Below, one piece after another: positions 8,669-18,752 of a stretch of DNA of 64,000 nucleotides (position 1 is the stretch's first letter; each line of letters starts with the position of its first letter). The position numbers and the translations under genes were made by a program. A model generated the notes under the pieces. It did no database searches, was not told where the DNA came from, and saw nothing but the letters and a program-made list of their open reading frames with translations. Location of the stretch: NCBI RefSeq assembly GCF_001874625.1, contig NZ_CP017671.1:1550001-1614000 (forward strand), read 5' to 3'. The stretch is from Providencia rettgeri. GTDB taxonomy: Bacteria; Pseudomonadota; Gammaproteobacteria; Enterobacterales; Enterobacteriaceae.

Positions 8669-10395
8669 GTAAGGCTATTTCCTGTCGGTAAAATATGTAA
8701 AGTCAATTGGTTAAACAGATGTACATCGGTATAGAGGGCAAAAAAACGGTTGAGCATTTCGCCAAATAGATGAATGTCGCCCTCACCGTTAAAGCCGTGG
8801 CTATCGAGGGTAATGTCGATGGCAATGCCTCGCTGTAAAAAGCCTTTTTCAAAGCGTTCGATAAGGTGTTGCTCAACGTGGATCATGGCATCGAGTTTGC
8901 GGCTGTTCAGGTCATCTTCCCGCCAGTCATAAAGTGCTAGCGTTCCTCGTAATACCTCTACGTTATCCATCATATTCAGGAAGCTGGCACCAAGGTGGCT
9001 GAGTACGCGCCAATGAAATCTATCTTCAGCAGGAGGGTAGCAAGGTAGCGTAGGTTTGCATAAGTTACGAACCCGTAACTGTGTCTGCAAGGTCTCTTCA
9101 GTTCTGTCCAGCAATGTACTTTGTAACGCTTTGCGAGGGAGCTGCCCGTTAGTCCCGGTTAATTGTAGAGATAGCGTTTCACTTTCAAGAGATGCGGTTG
9201 GTTGCTCGTGCTCTCCCCCTAAAATTAGCCATGTATCATGTAGGCCGCTGACACCACGTTTAATTCGTGTGTGATAGTAATGTTCAGGGGCATTGTGGCG
9301 GAGCATTCCGCCTCGGTGGCGAAAACTACTGAATGGCACATAGTGAATTTGTTCATCGCGTCGCGTACCATGAACTGTATCGACCGCATAAATTTCGGTG
9401 TGTCCATCTTGTAAGCGCCGAGGGCGCAGTAAATATTCACTTTCTAACCCATTAACAGTAAGTGGGTCAGCTTCAATGTTGAATAAGTTGATCACTGGGA
9501 CACTGTGTAGTTTTAGGTTATCAGTACTTAATGGAATATCGCTGTCCCAGAGCGTATCAAGCACAATTTCTAGCTCAAAATGACTTAATCCTTCGGGTAA
9601 TTGAATCTCATCAAGTCCGTTTAAGTTGACGAAGAAAAACTTTTCACGAAAAGAAAAATACTCCAGTAATAGTTGGTAGCCGCTGAAGGTGCTATCTCCT
9701 TTAGGCCACAGTTGGTCTTCTTCAGCAAATCCACCAGGGGAAAACCAAAGTGGTAAACGAATACGGTCAGGGGACGATGGCAGCCGAATATAGGTGGCTG
9801 CAACTTGCTTAGTCAGCGCTAAATGTAGTGCATAGGTAGTTGGAACATCACCAGCCAGATAAAAGGAGAGAGCATTAAGTGAGATTTGTTTCCAGTCAGC
9901 AAGCTTCGCACAATCGAACTGCAAGCGAATTACGGAACGGCCATCAGGCTCTGTGGTTAAATTAACCGTTGATAGCACAATGGGGTTGAGTGTTAAGTCT
10001 CGAGTTGTGCGATAGCGGCAGACGGTCTTTTTAGGTCCAATAGGGCGTGAAAGTACTTCAAAGTTAGCGGGGATCACTGATGAGATTTTCATATCATGAA
10101 TATCCGGCGCGAGTTCAACAACAGAAAGTGAGGGAATGGTTTGTAGGTAATGAGGCCAAAGTAGGCTGACTAATCCTTCTGTTAACTCGGGTAAATCATC
10201 ATCAATTTTTTGGCGCAATTGCCCCATGGAGAAGGCAAAACCTTCAAAAAGCCGTTCTACAAAAGGGTCAGGAATGCCCGCTTTGTCTAAATCTAATAAT
10301 GCTGCTCGATCGGGGTGAGCTTGAGCGAACTCTTTGGCTGCCTCACGCAGATATCGCATCTCCGCATCATAATAGCGAAGGGTTAAATCATCCAT
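8644..10395 (-). CDS. tssF: T6SS baseplate protein TssF
   Basis: Largest wedge component (VasA/ImpG, DUF879 family), 583 residues as expected. The N-terminal signature YYDAEMRYLREAAKEFAQ, then DPFVERLFEGFAFSMGQLRQKIDD and LVSLLWPHYLQTIPS, identifies the family. The tail overlaps tssG by 25 bp and the gene starts 23 bases after tssA ends. It pairs with two TssG-type partners in the baseplate wedge. No lesions are visible. Confidence 0.95.
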   Translation of the reverse strand: MDDLTLRYYDAEMRYLREAAKEFAQAHPDRAALLDLDKAGIPDPFVERLFEGFAFSMGQLRQKIDDDLPELTEGLVSLLWPHYLQTIPSLSVVELAPDIHDMKISSVIPANFEVLSRPIGPKKTVCRYRTTRDLTLNPIVLSTVNLTTEPDGRSVIRLQFDCAKLADWKQISLNALSFYLAGDVPTTYALHLALTKQVAATYIRLPSSPDRIRLPLWFSPGGFAEEDQLWPKGDSTFSGYQLLLEYFSFREKFFFVNLNGLDEIQLPEGLSHFELEIVLDTLWDSDIPLSTDNLKLHSVPVINLFNIEADPLTVNGLESEYLLRPRRLQDGHTEIYAVDTVHGTRRDEQIHYVPFSSFRHRGGMLRHNAPEHYYHTRIKRGVSGLHDTWLILGGEHEQPTASLESETLSLQLTGTNGQLPRKALQSTLLDRTEETLQTQLRVRNLCKPTLPCYPPAEDRFHWRVLSHLGASFLNMMDNVEVLRGTLALYDWREDDLNSRKLDAMIHVEQHLIERFEKGFLQRGIAIDITLDSHGFNGEGDIHLFGEMLNRFFALYTDVHLFNQLTLHILPTGNSLTWTENHPQ

Positions 10396-10418
10396 TAGTA
10401 TGGTTCTCGTTGATTAAT

Positions 10419-12029
10419 TTAGGGATAGAGCACTAACGCTCGCACAGGGTCTAATCGAGTTAGCTGAGCCAGTAACTCAGACATTTGATGGTGCAGTTCA
10501 GTTTTGTCTGGCGTATTACGCTGCGTTTTACCTCGTAACAATTGCAACTGGCGGGCTTTAACTTCAAACAGCGAATGAGGTTCCCAATCCGCGAGGCGCA
10601 TCTGTTCAGCACTACGGTCTAATTCACGAAGTAAATTCAGTGCCAAATCATGACGAGCAAATTGTTCAGCCACTCTTGCCATCACTAATTGCAGTAACCA
10701 TTTTTGACGGGAAGTTTGGATATTCGGGCGTGACATTAGCCATGCTAATGCGGCTTCAACGCCTTCGGTGTCAGCTTGAGTTAACGCTTCTTGTTCTAAC
10801 GCGAATATTGAGTCGTTATCATCGTCACTTGCGCCTTGAACAGGCATGTGATTGAGAGACTGAATATTCTCTTCCAGAATATGCTGTTTGATCCACGCTA
10901 AGGTGACTTCATCTGCGAAAGGTGTGCCATCTTCCCAAGCGAGATTTTCTAAACCCGGTAAGCGAAGTAAGAACTGCTTTAAATCAGAGGCAATCACTTC
11001 TGCCCAGCCATCCCATGGCGCAGAGGATTTACTCAATGCTTGGTGCAAGTACCATTGCACATCTAACCAAAAATGGTTAACCCCTTCTGCAAACAATCGA
11101 TCTGCTTGTTCAGTGAGTTCGAGCCAATTTTGTTGCAGATATAAACGTTTTAGCTGGGCTTTGGCATCTGAGCGTGGTGGGGCTAATCGAGTACAACCTT
11201 GCTGATTTTGTGGGGGAGCTTGGTGTAGCGTATCCCAACGTACGGATTTCATCAGCCGATGACCCGATAACCAACCATTAGGCTGATTACGCAGATAATT
11301 GGCGAGCACTTTGGCTTGGTCAAGTAATTCTCGACCAGACTGAATAGGGGCGATAGGGCTGATACCGGTTGATGTTTGCTTCGTTGATATACTTTCTGTT
11401 GATTTAATATTTTGTGGAACAACACTATTCGCACCGCCAGATTGCGCAAGTCGATTTTCTAGTGCGCGTAGTAGTGGTGCAAGATTAGGGCGGTTTGCCT
11501 CATCCCATGTACTAAACTCATCCACAATCGAACTCAGTAGCGCCACAATACGTGCAAATTCGTTGCTATCAACTTCAGGATAAAGGGATAAACTGTCGAT
11601 AACTCGCTGACCTGCCAACCATTCAATGGCTGATTTTCGGCTATTTGGGCGATTTGGTAGTAGGTCATCGTGGTAACGATGGAGTAATCCTGCCAGTAAT
11701 CCTAATCCATCAGCTAAGCCCGTTTCACCTTCTCGATGTAAGCGTGCCCAAACATAGTAAGTGATCACGCGTGCGTCTTTACATACATGAGTTAAGAGAT
11801 TTTCGGCGAGCGTACAGATTAACTCCGTATCTGAGCCTGATAACTTGTTGACTTCTTCTTTCATTCGTTCGAAGTCATCGTCATAGCTGGGGTCTTCCCC
11901 AACCGGATTTTCAGCCGTAATTGGCAATAGCCAGCGTTCCCATAACACGACTTGTTGTTCTACTAATTGATTAGCAGCAAGCGGGTTTCCGGTAAAACAG
12001 GCTGTGCGTAAGGCAGTTAATAAAGGCAT
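10419..12029 (-). CDS. tssA: T6SS cap/initiator protein TssA (ImpA family)
   Basis: TssA-family protein (ImpA N-terminal domain) that primes tail-tube/sheath assembly. The start at 12029 (MPLLTALRTACFTG) gives 536 residues. An upstream in-frame ATG at 12080 would add 17 residues, but those come from a duplicated piece of the tssM 3' end and are not part of TssA. The ImpA_N-like region includes AENPVGEDPSYDDDFERMKEEVN and ITYYVWARLHREGETGLADGLGLLAGLLHRY. The C-terminal half is helical with EVAL-type repeats (EGVEAALAWLMSRP). It originally followed tssM; an effector cassette now separates them. Confidence 0.92.
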   Translation of the reverse strand: MPLLTALRTACFTGNPLAANQLVEQQVVLWERWLLPITAENPVGEDPSYDDDFERMKEEVNKLSGSDTELICTLAENLLTHVCKDARVITYYVWARLHREGETGLADGLGLLAGLLHRYHDDLLPNRPNSRKSAIEWLAGQRVIDSLSLYPEVDSNEFARIVALLSSIVDEFSTWDEANRPNLAPLLRALENRLAQSGGANSVVPQNIKSTESISTKQTSTGISPIAPIQSGRELLDQAKVLANYLRNQPNGWLSGHRLMKSVRWDTLHQAPPQNQQGCTRLAPPRSDAKAQLKRLYLQQNWLELTEQADRLFAEGVNHFWLDVQWYLHQALSKSSAPWDGWAEVIASDLKQFLLRLPGLENLAWEDGTPFADEVTLAWIKQHILEENIQSLNHMPVQGASDDDNDSIFALEQEALTQADTEGVEAALAWLMSRPNIQTSRQKWLLQLVMARVAEQFARHDLALNLLRELDRSAEQMRLADWEPHSLFEVKARQLQLLRGKTQRNTPDKTELHHQMSELLAQLTRLDPVRALVLYP

Positions 12030-12051
12030 AGGTGATGTCCTATTGGGTCTA

Positions 12052-12156
12052 ATCCAAGAAGATTTTTTCAGGTAGCACAAAGTTGCGTAGTTTTAACAGC
12101 GCCAGTGGGCCTTGGCCCATTTCGGTGCGCAGCTGGTAATTGAGTGTATTGCCATC
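12052..12156. repeat. 105-bp direct repeat, left copy (tssM 3'-end remnant)
   Basis: This stretch matches 15401-15505, the 3' end of tssM, with one mismatch by eye (ttttaacagc here, ttttaatagc there). Here it lies immediately upstream of tssA and reads on the minus strand as the last ~35 TssM codons ending EKIFLD-stop. It is the scar of an insertion or duplication that placed the lipase/immunity cassette (12157-15400) between tssM and tssA. Confidence 0.93.
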
Positions 12157-12296
12157 CAGTGTTGTAAAAACTTAAGTAATCTTTTGACGCATTTAGAACA
12201 GATGTAATTGTCGTGTATAAGTGGTGGAGACTAAAGTAAGCATTTCAGGATGAAGTTTGAGCAAGAACAACGTAATCATTATCATTCTGGGAAACA

Positions 12297-13367
12297 CTAA
12301 AATGAATTAGGCTTATAACGCAGAGAGCCGACAATTCGATCCCAAATCTCGACCATTTGAGCTTCGCTATAGCGCGTTTGTTTATACTTACTATTAAGAC
12401 CTAACTTGATTAACGGCTTCCATGCAGTGGCAACAGCTTCATTAGCATAAAGAGTAAAGTCGTAGACCTGTAATGTTTTCTGTTCATAATTTTGAGTACC
12501 ATCAAAAAGCCATGCTTCAAATGGAATGTTATTGACCATCGACGCATATTTTTTTAAGGTTTTCATGCTTGACGCTTTTAAAGCATCGTTAATTGCATCA
12601 CTTCGACCAAAAAAGGTATCCCCGTCGGCAATCATTGCATTATTAGTATTGATACCAAAGAGTAAATCGTCATTTTCATAGCTAAGCCCCACTACAACTT
12701 TGTGCTCTCTACCGTCATCTGCAATAAATCCATTAGGGATACACCAGCCTTTATCGGCTGGAATATCATGATCTAATCGACCGCTTAATCGCGAAATCAA
12801 TGAGCGCATGGCCGCTAATTTAGTGGGTTTATCGTTTAATTCCATTTCAGTAAAACCAGCTTCTAAATAAGATTTTCTTTCATCCGTGTATCTAGCAGCA
12901 GACAAATCTCTAATATTTATCGTAATAATAAAAGCAATATGATTGAGATACACATGAGCTTCTAACGTTCGATAAGAATCTTGCGATCCTGATTTAATTT
13001 TATCAAATATCACCCCTTGATTATCAGGAAACTGGATGACTTCTTTTAACGCAGGGGCATTTTTCTGACTGGTTTTCTGATTCCTAAGTGCTTCTTCACG
13101 TAATGCAATACGCTGTTTAAATGCGGGCAGGTAAATAAATTGGCTTTCGATATCAAAGTCATCATACGTGGCTTTATGCGTGCCATTATTAAAAGATTCC
13201 GGAACATCCACCACATAAATTCCCGCACATTGCGGTTTTGTTTTCGAAAATAAGGGTTCAACCATAACAGCGTCCTTTTTAACAATGGGATTTGCATACA
13301 ACGTTGGAATAAAAAGCATCAAGCCTAAAGAAAAGCAGATTGCGCGAAACGAGGTCTTCATCAACAT
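12297..13367 (-). CDS. Tli4-like T6SS immunity protein, copy 1
   Basis: Predicted periplasmic immunity protein for the lipase encoded just upstream. It has 356 residues, with an N-terminal signal peptide (SFRAICFSLGLMLFIPTLYA). Shared family landmarks with the two other copies in the window are LFSKTKPQCAG-Y-VDVPESFNN, LISRLSGRLDH-IP, and the near-invariant C-terminus EIWDRIVGSLRYKPN. The start ATG overlaps the lipase stop (ATGTTGA), so translation is coupled. Copies 2 and 3 start instead with a transmembrane-type segment. Assignment to the Tli4 immunity family is from remembered family features. Confidence 0.72.
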   Translation of the reverse strand: MLMKTSFRAICFSLGLMLFIPTLYANPIVKKDAVMVEPLFSKTKPQCAGIYVVDVPESFNNGTHKATYDDFDIESQFIYLPAFKQRIALREEALRNQKTSQKNAPALKEVIQFPDNQGVIFDKIKSGSQDSYRTLEAHVYLNHIAFIITINIRDLSAARYTDERKSYLEAGFTEMELNDKPTKLAAMRSLISRLSGRLDHDIPADKGWCIPNGFIADDGREHKVVVGLSYENDDLLFGINTNNAMIADGDTFFGRSDAINDALKASSMKTLKKYASMVNNIPFEAWLFDGTQNYEQKTLQVYDFTLYANEAVATAWKPLIKLGLNSKYKQTRYSEAQMVEIWDRIVGSLRYKPNSF

Positions 13368-15090
13368 GCGGGCACCTCTTGGACCATTTTTGCGATAGCA
13401 CGCAGGGTGAATTGCAGTGCAGGGCGTTGATGAATATCCTTGAGGTTTTTGATTTCATATGCCCCTTGATGGTCAACATTCGTTGCTAACACACTTTTAA
13501 TGTACTGCCCATTTTGGCGCTGGATTGTCTTAAAGGACTCCATAGGCACTGTACCATCGCCAGCAGATTTTGAAGATTTTAATTCATAAAGACGGGAGCG
13601 GTTAAATGGCAAAGGCACTTCACGGTAGTTATTGGGGACTTTTTTATCGCTGTCATGCATATTTTTCGGGTACGTCATTGATGTGATATGCCATTTCACG
13701 GAGCCATCAGACGGTTTGGTGTGTCCATAAAACGCATAGGTATTGGGGTGATAACCAGTGACATTTAATGATGAAATAAAAGGTTTAACCTTATCTTTCA
13801 TAAGGTCAAAATACTCTTTCCAATTATTTTGGCTAACTGCTTCCCCTTTATCGAGGATGTCGGACTCATATAAGCGCCACCATAAGGTTTTATTCAGGTA
13901 AATCTCCCCAAACGGGTCGCCTTTTTGGGGTAAAACTAAATCACTCCCATCGGAATTCCCCTTTTCAACACTAAACCACGCCATTCCATGGGCATTACTG
14001 GTATAGTTTGGCGCTGGTAATAACTGTAATGGCGCAGGGGCACGAGCTAATACGGGCATCAATTCTTCGGCAGACTTCCCCATGACAATGCCCGCCAGTC
14101 CCTCTTGTTTTCCGCCGACTTTCATCCGACGATAGGCTGCGGGCGACCCTAAATCGGGGATGACGCCATGAACAACCCCTAACACCTTATCCTGACACCC
14201 TTTAAATTCTGCATCATCTGGCGGGTTCATGGCATAACGAGCCACTAATCCCCCATGGAGTGGGTGACTAAAATCACTTTTTCAATCGCGAGACCATGAC
14301 CGTGCCCATTTTGGCTTTGGTAATATCGGAGGGTTTTATCAATATACTCAACCAGTTTAGACGCGGAGATGGCATTATCTTCCAGCCAGTTATAGCCGAA
14401 AACATGCAGGGGATAGAGAAAATTCAAAAAATGACTGACTTCTTTTTCGGTTAGGCAATCTTCGTTTTTATCTTCGGTCCCTAACACGGTATTGCATAAC
14501 TGACGCACAATACCATTTTCTTTCGGATTGTCGCTGATGCCCGCTTTACCATTAGCACGCCGTCTGGCGGCTTTTTGCCAATCATCTAACAACGCGCCTT
14601 GAAGCACGCTCAATGTATTCCCATAGCTAAAATTGAGAATTTCGCCCCAACCCCGCTCTTTTCTCGGTTGAAGTAGTGTTCCACAATCCCCCAGACCATC
14701 ATCCGTAATTAACGAATACACTTTCGAATTAATGATCCCACGATTATCGACCGTTGTGGTTTTAGGGTTTAACAATTCTCGCCGTTCTTGACCTTTTAGC
14801 TTAGCCCAGTCCACATAAACTTCGATCTCGTTATCCCCCCGCCAAATCTTATCACCTTCTAAAAAATTACTACCAGCCGAGGCTGCTTTCAAATTACTGC
14901 CCATCACCCCAGGTAAAAAAATGACTGGAATAATTTTGGTTGGGGGTACGACGCATTTAGCTTCAGCATTAAGGGATTGGTGTTGAAGTCCAACTCCTTT
15001 CCAATGGCATTTTCCTTTTTCATCCCATTGAGGATGGTAATAGGAAACGTGTTGGCATTCGCCGATTTCAGGAGCCTTTTTCTCTGACAT
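13361..15090 (-). pseudogene. Tle-type lipase effector, split by a frameshift at the nucleophile elbow
   Basis: PGAP1/LCAT-like alpha/beta hydrolase, homologous end to end with the intact lipase at 23714-25375. The first frame (15090-14245, 281 residues) contains IIPVIFLPGVMGSNLK and ends VILVTHSMGD-stop, where Ser278 is the predicted nucleophile. The second frame (14245-13361) resumes at ARYAMNPP and continues through VVHGVIPDLGSPAAYRRMK to VPAC. The minus-strand G run after the Ser-Met codons has five Gs (14250-14254), against six in the intact gene (24576-24581); one added G restores Met-Gly-Gly-Leu. The stop and a GTG overlap as TAGTG. It may be a pseudogene, a phase-variable allele or a recoded gene. 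Confidence 0.85.
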
Positions 15091-15394
15091 GACGTATGTT
15101 CCTTTGGTGTTTTCTTTTGCAATATTCGATTCTTTGGTACTGATAAGAGCGACAATGTCAAACTGGTGAGTTTAATGTTCAATACTACACATTAAATATC
15201 ATCAAAATGATTCTAAGACTCTACAAATATCTATCTTGAAGTTTTATATCAGTTTTTGAACTGTCATCGTTCATTTTGGGTTGCATAATGAATGAAATAT
15301 TTCAACAAAAACCCATTTTTATTTAGTGAGTGACGTTAGAGGGCGTCTTTAATATACGAAAAACGTCAAACCGAAAATAACTATCAATGATGAT
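15091..15394. other. Intergenic region upstream of the split lipase
   Basis: About 300 AT-rich bases between the tssM stop and the lipase start. No gene, RNA or mobile-element end is seen. It presumably carries the promoter of the lipase/immunity cassette, but no convincing -35/-10 pair was picked by eye. Confidence 0.5.
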
Positions 15395-18300
15395 CTAGTC
15401 ATCCAAGAAGATTTTTTCAGGTAGCACAAAGTTGCGTAGTTTTAATAGCGCCAGTGGGCCTTGGCCCATTTCGGTGCGCAGCTGGTAATTGAGTGTATTG
15501 CCATCGGAGGTGGTCCACGACACGGTATAGCTACTGGTGCTTCCTGCATAAGGGGTAACTTGAGCCGCTTCAAGTAAGCGGATTAACCCCCAAACACCTC
15601 GATGATCTCGATAGAGGCGGGTGCCGGTTGAGGTGGTCATCCAAGTCAATGAGGCGCCTGAAGCGATAGTGTCGGCAGGCCACACAAAACGTTGCCACTC
15701 AGGGAATTGGTTATCGTAAGTGAGATTTTGCTTATCGACCACCAGTACCGTCTGCATCACCTGTTTACTGGTTCCCGGGCGCATTTCGAAGTACAGGCGA
15801 GCCTCTCCATTGGCGAAGGCCACATCGCCCAGCTCACTTAAGGTATTCATCGCCTGAATAAACTCAGGGTTAAAGCGTAATCCTTGCGCATTAGCACTAT
15901 TCGGTACCCAGTGATGACCTTCTTTGCGTAAAACCCCTTGCAGACGGGTTTCTAGGAAACGTTGAATACGTCCGTTATCAGGGCGAAGATACTGCGCCAT
16001 CAGAGGCAAAGAAATATCACTTTGCGTGTCTTTCAAGGGGTAGCGTCCGCCAAAGGCGTTGTTCCATTCATTGACAATGGCATTTTGCCATTCGCTATTG
16101 ATCCCCTGAGCGGTTGGGGTGAGCAATTGTTGCCACGCCTGCGTCATCGGCTCCACTAACAGTGCATCGCCAAAAGGTTGCCACTCTTGCCCAAAACTGG
16201 CGGCAATTAAACTGCCCATGTCACGCGTTTGGGCAAAATCGACATTTTTACCGTCTAAAATACTTTGAGCGAAGGTTTGGGACATGGCTTGCGGGTCGGG
16301 GGCATTGACCACTTGCTGCAGTTTTAAGCGCACACGAGTAATACGGGTTAAATAGGCTTGTAAACTCAGGTTATCGCCAGTTTGTGAGGCGGCTTGAGGG
16401 TCAACAAAGTTCAGGACCGGGCCAAAAGTGTCTTCCAATGGTCCCGTAAAATCGGCTTTTTGGCTAATCACGGGTTTTTGTTCTTTGTTGAGCAGTTCTT
16501 TCGCCGAGTTAACAAACGAGTCGGCCAGTTTTTCTGCCTGACGCCCGGTTTTCCCTTGGTAGGCGAGGGTATTTAGCAGTGCAATGACGGGGGACTGGCG
16601 CACATCGCTCATTAAGGATAATTGGTCGATAGTATCGGATAAGCTTTCAGTATGGCGCCATTGCAGGCTATTGAGGAAGTTTAACCAGCTATTAGCAAAG
16701 TCAGCAAAATAGCGTTCAGTAAGCTGCTGATTGAGCGCATCAGGCGAAATATCTTGGCTAAGTTCATGCTGGCTATCACTCAATACCCAGTCAATTTCAT
16801 GACGGCGCGATTCAACCACTTTTTTGATGGCGGGTTGGATCGATTCTTCCCACGCTTTGCGGGTAAAAATACCCGGTACAAACTCTTCTGTAGTCAATAA
16901 AAAGTGGGCATCGGTATCGCCCGTCATATCATCTAAGGTCATATCGGGGAACTGATGTTGCGCTTGTCGTAACACTTCTTGATACAGTGTGGCGCTTTCG
17001 CTGCGTTGACCAATTTGCCGCGTGAGTAAGGTACGGCTTTGATTAATCAGGTTATTGTTGGCGGTTAATTGCCATTCAGGGTGCGTGGGTAGCTGTTGGG
17101 CATAGAACATGAGTAACTCTTTGCCGAGAGTGTGCCATTCGCCTTCGTTCATTCCTTGCGGGACAGAAAGGGCAGTCAGAACGTGATTGGTGAAAAAAGC
17201 AGGCTCCATACGCTCTGGCGTACTCATCATGAGGTAAGTTTTTAAATCTTGATACGTACTTTGGGTGGCTTGGCGGCGTTCATCACTATTTGGCGATAAT
17301 TGTGCATAAGCTTGTAACCGTTGCTCAAGTTGCTGACGGAGATTATCTTGCAGAGGAGGGAGTACCGTTTGTTGATACAGCGGCCATAAATGGGCTAATA
17401 ATGGCTGATTGCTATTCAAGCCAAAATGCAGCCAAACAGGGACGGAGCTCTGTTCGCGATGCGTTAACAGCCCCAGAGTTTGCTGAAAGTCGTATTGGGC
17501 CTGAAGGCGTTCCGTTTCCGGTAATTGGCGGTTAGCGGCGACACTCGCACTTTGGTAGCTGTCTTCGATGAGCTGGCGATTGGCGAAGTAAGAGACAATC
17601 ATGCCTGCGCCCCACAAGGTCATGGCCGTGGCCGCGCCGTATTGAACGAGACGTTTTTTATCAAAGCCTAAAGCGGCCGGCTGTAAACCGGATGCCAGTT
17701 CAGATTGTACGTTTAACCAGCTTTGCCAGCGGGTATCGGGGTGCCAACTATTTGGCAAACGTTGCTGATTTAACGGATTGATAGACGGGCTAAATGCGAT
17801 GCCGGAAAAAGGCAGCGTACGTGATGGGGTATTAAGTGGCGCTAATGTGGTCGCGAGTTGTTGGCTGCCACCGTTTTGTAAAAATTGTGCTAAAGCAAGC
17901 AGATAGGTGTGTTTCTGTTCGCGCAGTAACGCTTGGGTTCCGTTGATCACAAGTGCGGGGATCAGGCTTAATAAGCTAGGCGATAGCGCCTCGGCAGGCA
18001 TATTTTGCTCAGTCATGCAGAGGATAGCGGGCGTTTCAACCGCACTGAGGGAGGGTTGGTCACTGACACTCCATACCCAAACAGGCGCACGCCAGCCGAG
18101 TTCTTGAAAGAGGTTTTGGATTGCACGCCCTGCATTGTGGGCAGTGGCCGCATTCAGGTTGGTAAAGTGAATGTTGCTGTCTAAAAGCTGGGATGAAATG
18201 CTGTTTTCCGTCACCCAAATCACACCATCGAGCGGACGACGTCGGCGCAGGTGTTTGAGGGTTTCTAGTCGCTCTGAATCGATAGAACTCCCGATATCGC

Positions 18301-18751
18301 CACCGTAGATAAGCAGGGTGCCATCACATTCTTGCCAGATTTCTTGGGTAAGATTTGGGGCAAGTTTTTCGACGGCGGAGTGGGAGCCGAGGAGGAGTTG
18401 AATAGAGACCTTGGAATGCCAGAAAGTGCCGTATTGGTTACGTAGTGCTTGAATAATTTCATCATGCAATAAGCTTATGTGTTTAATTGGCGTATTTAAA
18501 TCGACGGATCTATTCTGTGGCTTAAATGCTTTTTGCTCTTGCTTTTGTGAAAATTTATTTTTTATAGGATAAAAATAAATACCGAATAAAGCAATGACAC
18601 TGAATGTCGATATTCCGATATAGTAAGGTGTTAAGTTAAATGGTTGATATTGATGAATTACTAATAGAATAACTGAAAAGCTCAGTAGTAAGATTAAAAG
18701 GATCGCAAATAATTTTCCACGAGGAAAATTTGCAGATATTTTATTTTTCAT
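15395..18751 (-). CDS. tssM: T6SS inner-membrane protein TssM (IcmF)
   Basis: Inner-membrane core of the TssJLM complex (IcmF/VasK family), 1118 residues from the ATG at 18751. A longer frame from 18790 overlaps the preceding gene and lacks a ribosome site, whereas an AGGT lies six bases before 18751. Two N-terminal transmembrane helices (FAILLILLLSFSVILLVI; YYIGISTFSVIALFGIYFY) and a third near residue 385 (AATAMTLWGAGMIVSYF) precede a large periplasmic domain. No Walker A motif is evident in the cytoplasmic loop, as in many enterobacterial TssM. Its last ~35 codons are duplicated at 12052-12156. Confidence 0.95.
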   Translation of the reverse strand: MKNKISANFPRGKLFAILLILLLSFSVILLVIHQYQPFNLTPYYIGISTFSVIALFGIYFYPIKNKFSQKQEQKAFKPQNRSVDLNTPIKHISLLHDEIIQALRNQYGTFWHSKVSIQLLLGSHSAVEKLAPNLTQEIWQECDGTLLIYGGDIGSSIDSERLETLKHLRRRRPLDGVIWVTENSISSQLLDSNIHFTNLNAATAHNAGRAIQNLFQELGWRAPVWVWSVSDQPSLSAVETPAILCMTEQNMPAEALSPSLLSLIPALVINGTQALLREQKHTYLLALAQFLQNGGSQQLATTLAPLNTPSRTLPFSGIAFSPSINPLNQQRLPNSWHPDTRWQSWLNVQSELASGLQPAALGFDKKRLVQYGAATAMTLWGAGMIVSYFANRQLIEDSYQSASVAANRQLPETERLQAQYDFQQTLGLLTHREQSSVPVWLHFGLNSNQPLLAHLWPLYQQTVLPPLQDNLRQQLEQRLQAYAQLSPNSDERRQATQSTYQDLKTYLMMSTPERMEPAFFTNHVLTALSVPQGMNEGEWHTLGKELLMFYAQQLPTHPEWQLTANNNLINQSRTLLTRQIGQRSESATLYQEVLRQAQHQFPDMTLDDMTGDTDAHFLLTTEEFVPGIFTRKAWEESIQPAIKKVVESRRHEIDWVLSDSQHELSQDISPDALNQQLTERYFADFANSWLNFLNSLQWRHTESLSDTIDQLSLMSDVRQSPVIALLNTLAYQGKTGRQAEKLADSFVNSAKELLNKEQKPVISQKADFTGPLEDTFGPVLNFVDPQAASQTGDNLSLQAYLTRITRVRLKLQQVVNAPDPQAMSQTFAQSILDGKNVDFAQTRDMGSLIAASFGQEWQPFGDALLVEPMTQAWQQLLTPTAQGINSEWQNAIVNEWNNAFGGRYPLKDTQSDISLPLMAQYLRPDNGRIQRFLETRLQGVLRKEGHHWVPNSANAQGLRFNPEFIQAMNTLSELGDVAFANGEARLYFEMRPGTSKQVMQTVLVVDKQNLTYDNQFPEWQRFVWPADTIASGASLTWMTTSTGTRLYRDHRGVWGLIRLLEAAQVTPYAGSTSSYTVSWTTSDGNTLNYQLRTEMGQGPLALLKLRNFVLPEKIFLDD
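15401..15505. repeat. 105-bp direct repeat, right copy (tssM 3' end)
   Basis: In-place 3' end of tssM, matching 12052-12156 with one mismatch over 105 bp, same orientation, 3349 bp apart. The tssM reading ends ...FLDD-stop here and ...FLD-stop in the other copy. The two copies bracket the lipase/immunity cassette. Confidence 0.93.
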
Positions 18752-18752
18752 A

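Noticed and set aside
12030-12080. N-terminal extension of TssA (17 codons)
   Set aside because: These codons lie in or at the edge of the duplicated tssM 3' end, in another frame, and have no homology to TssA; the family start is at 12029.
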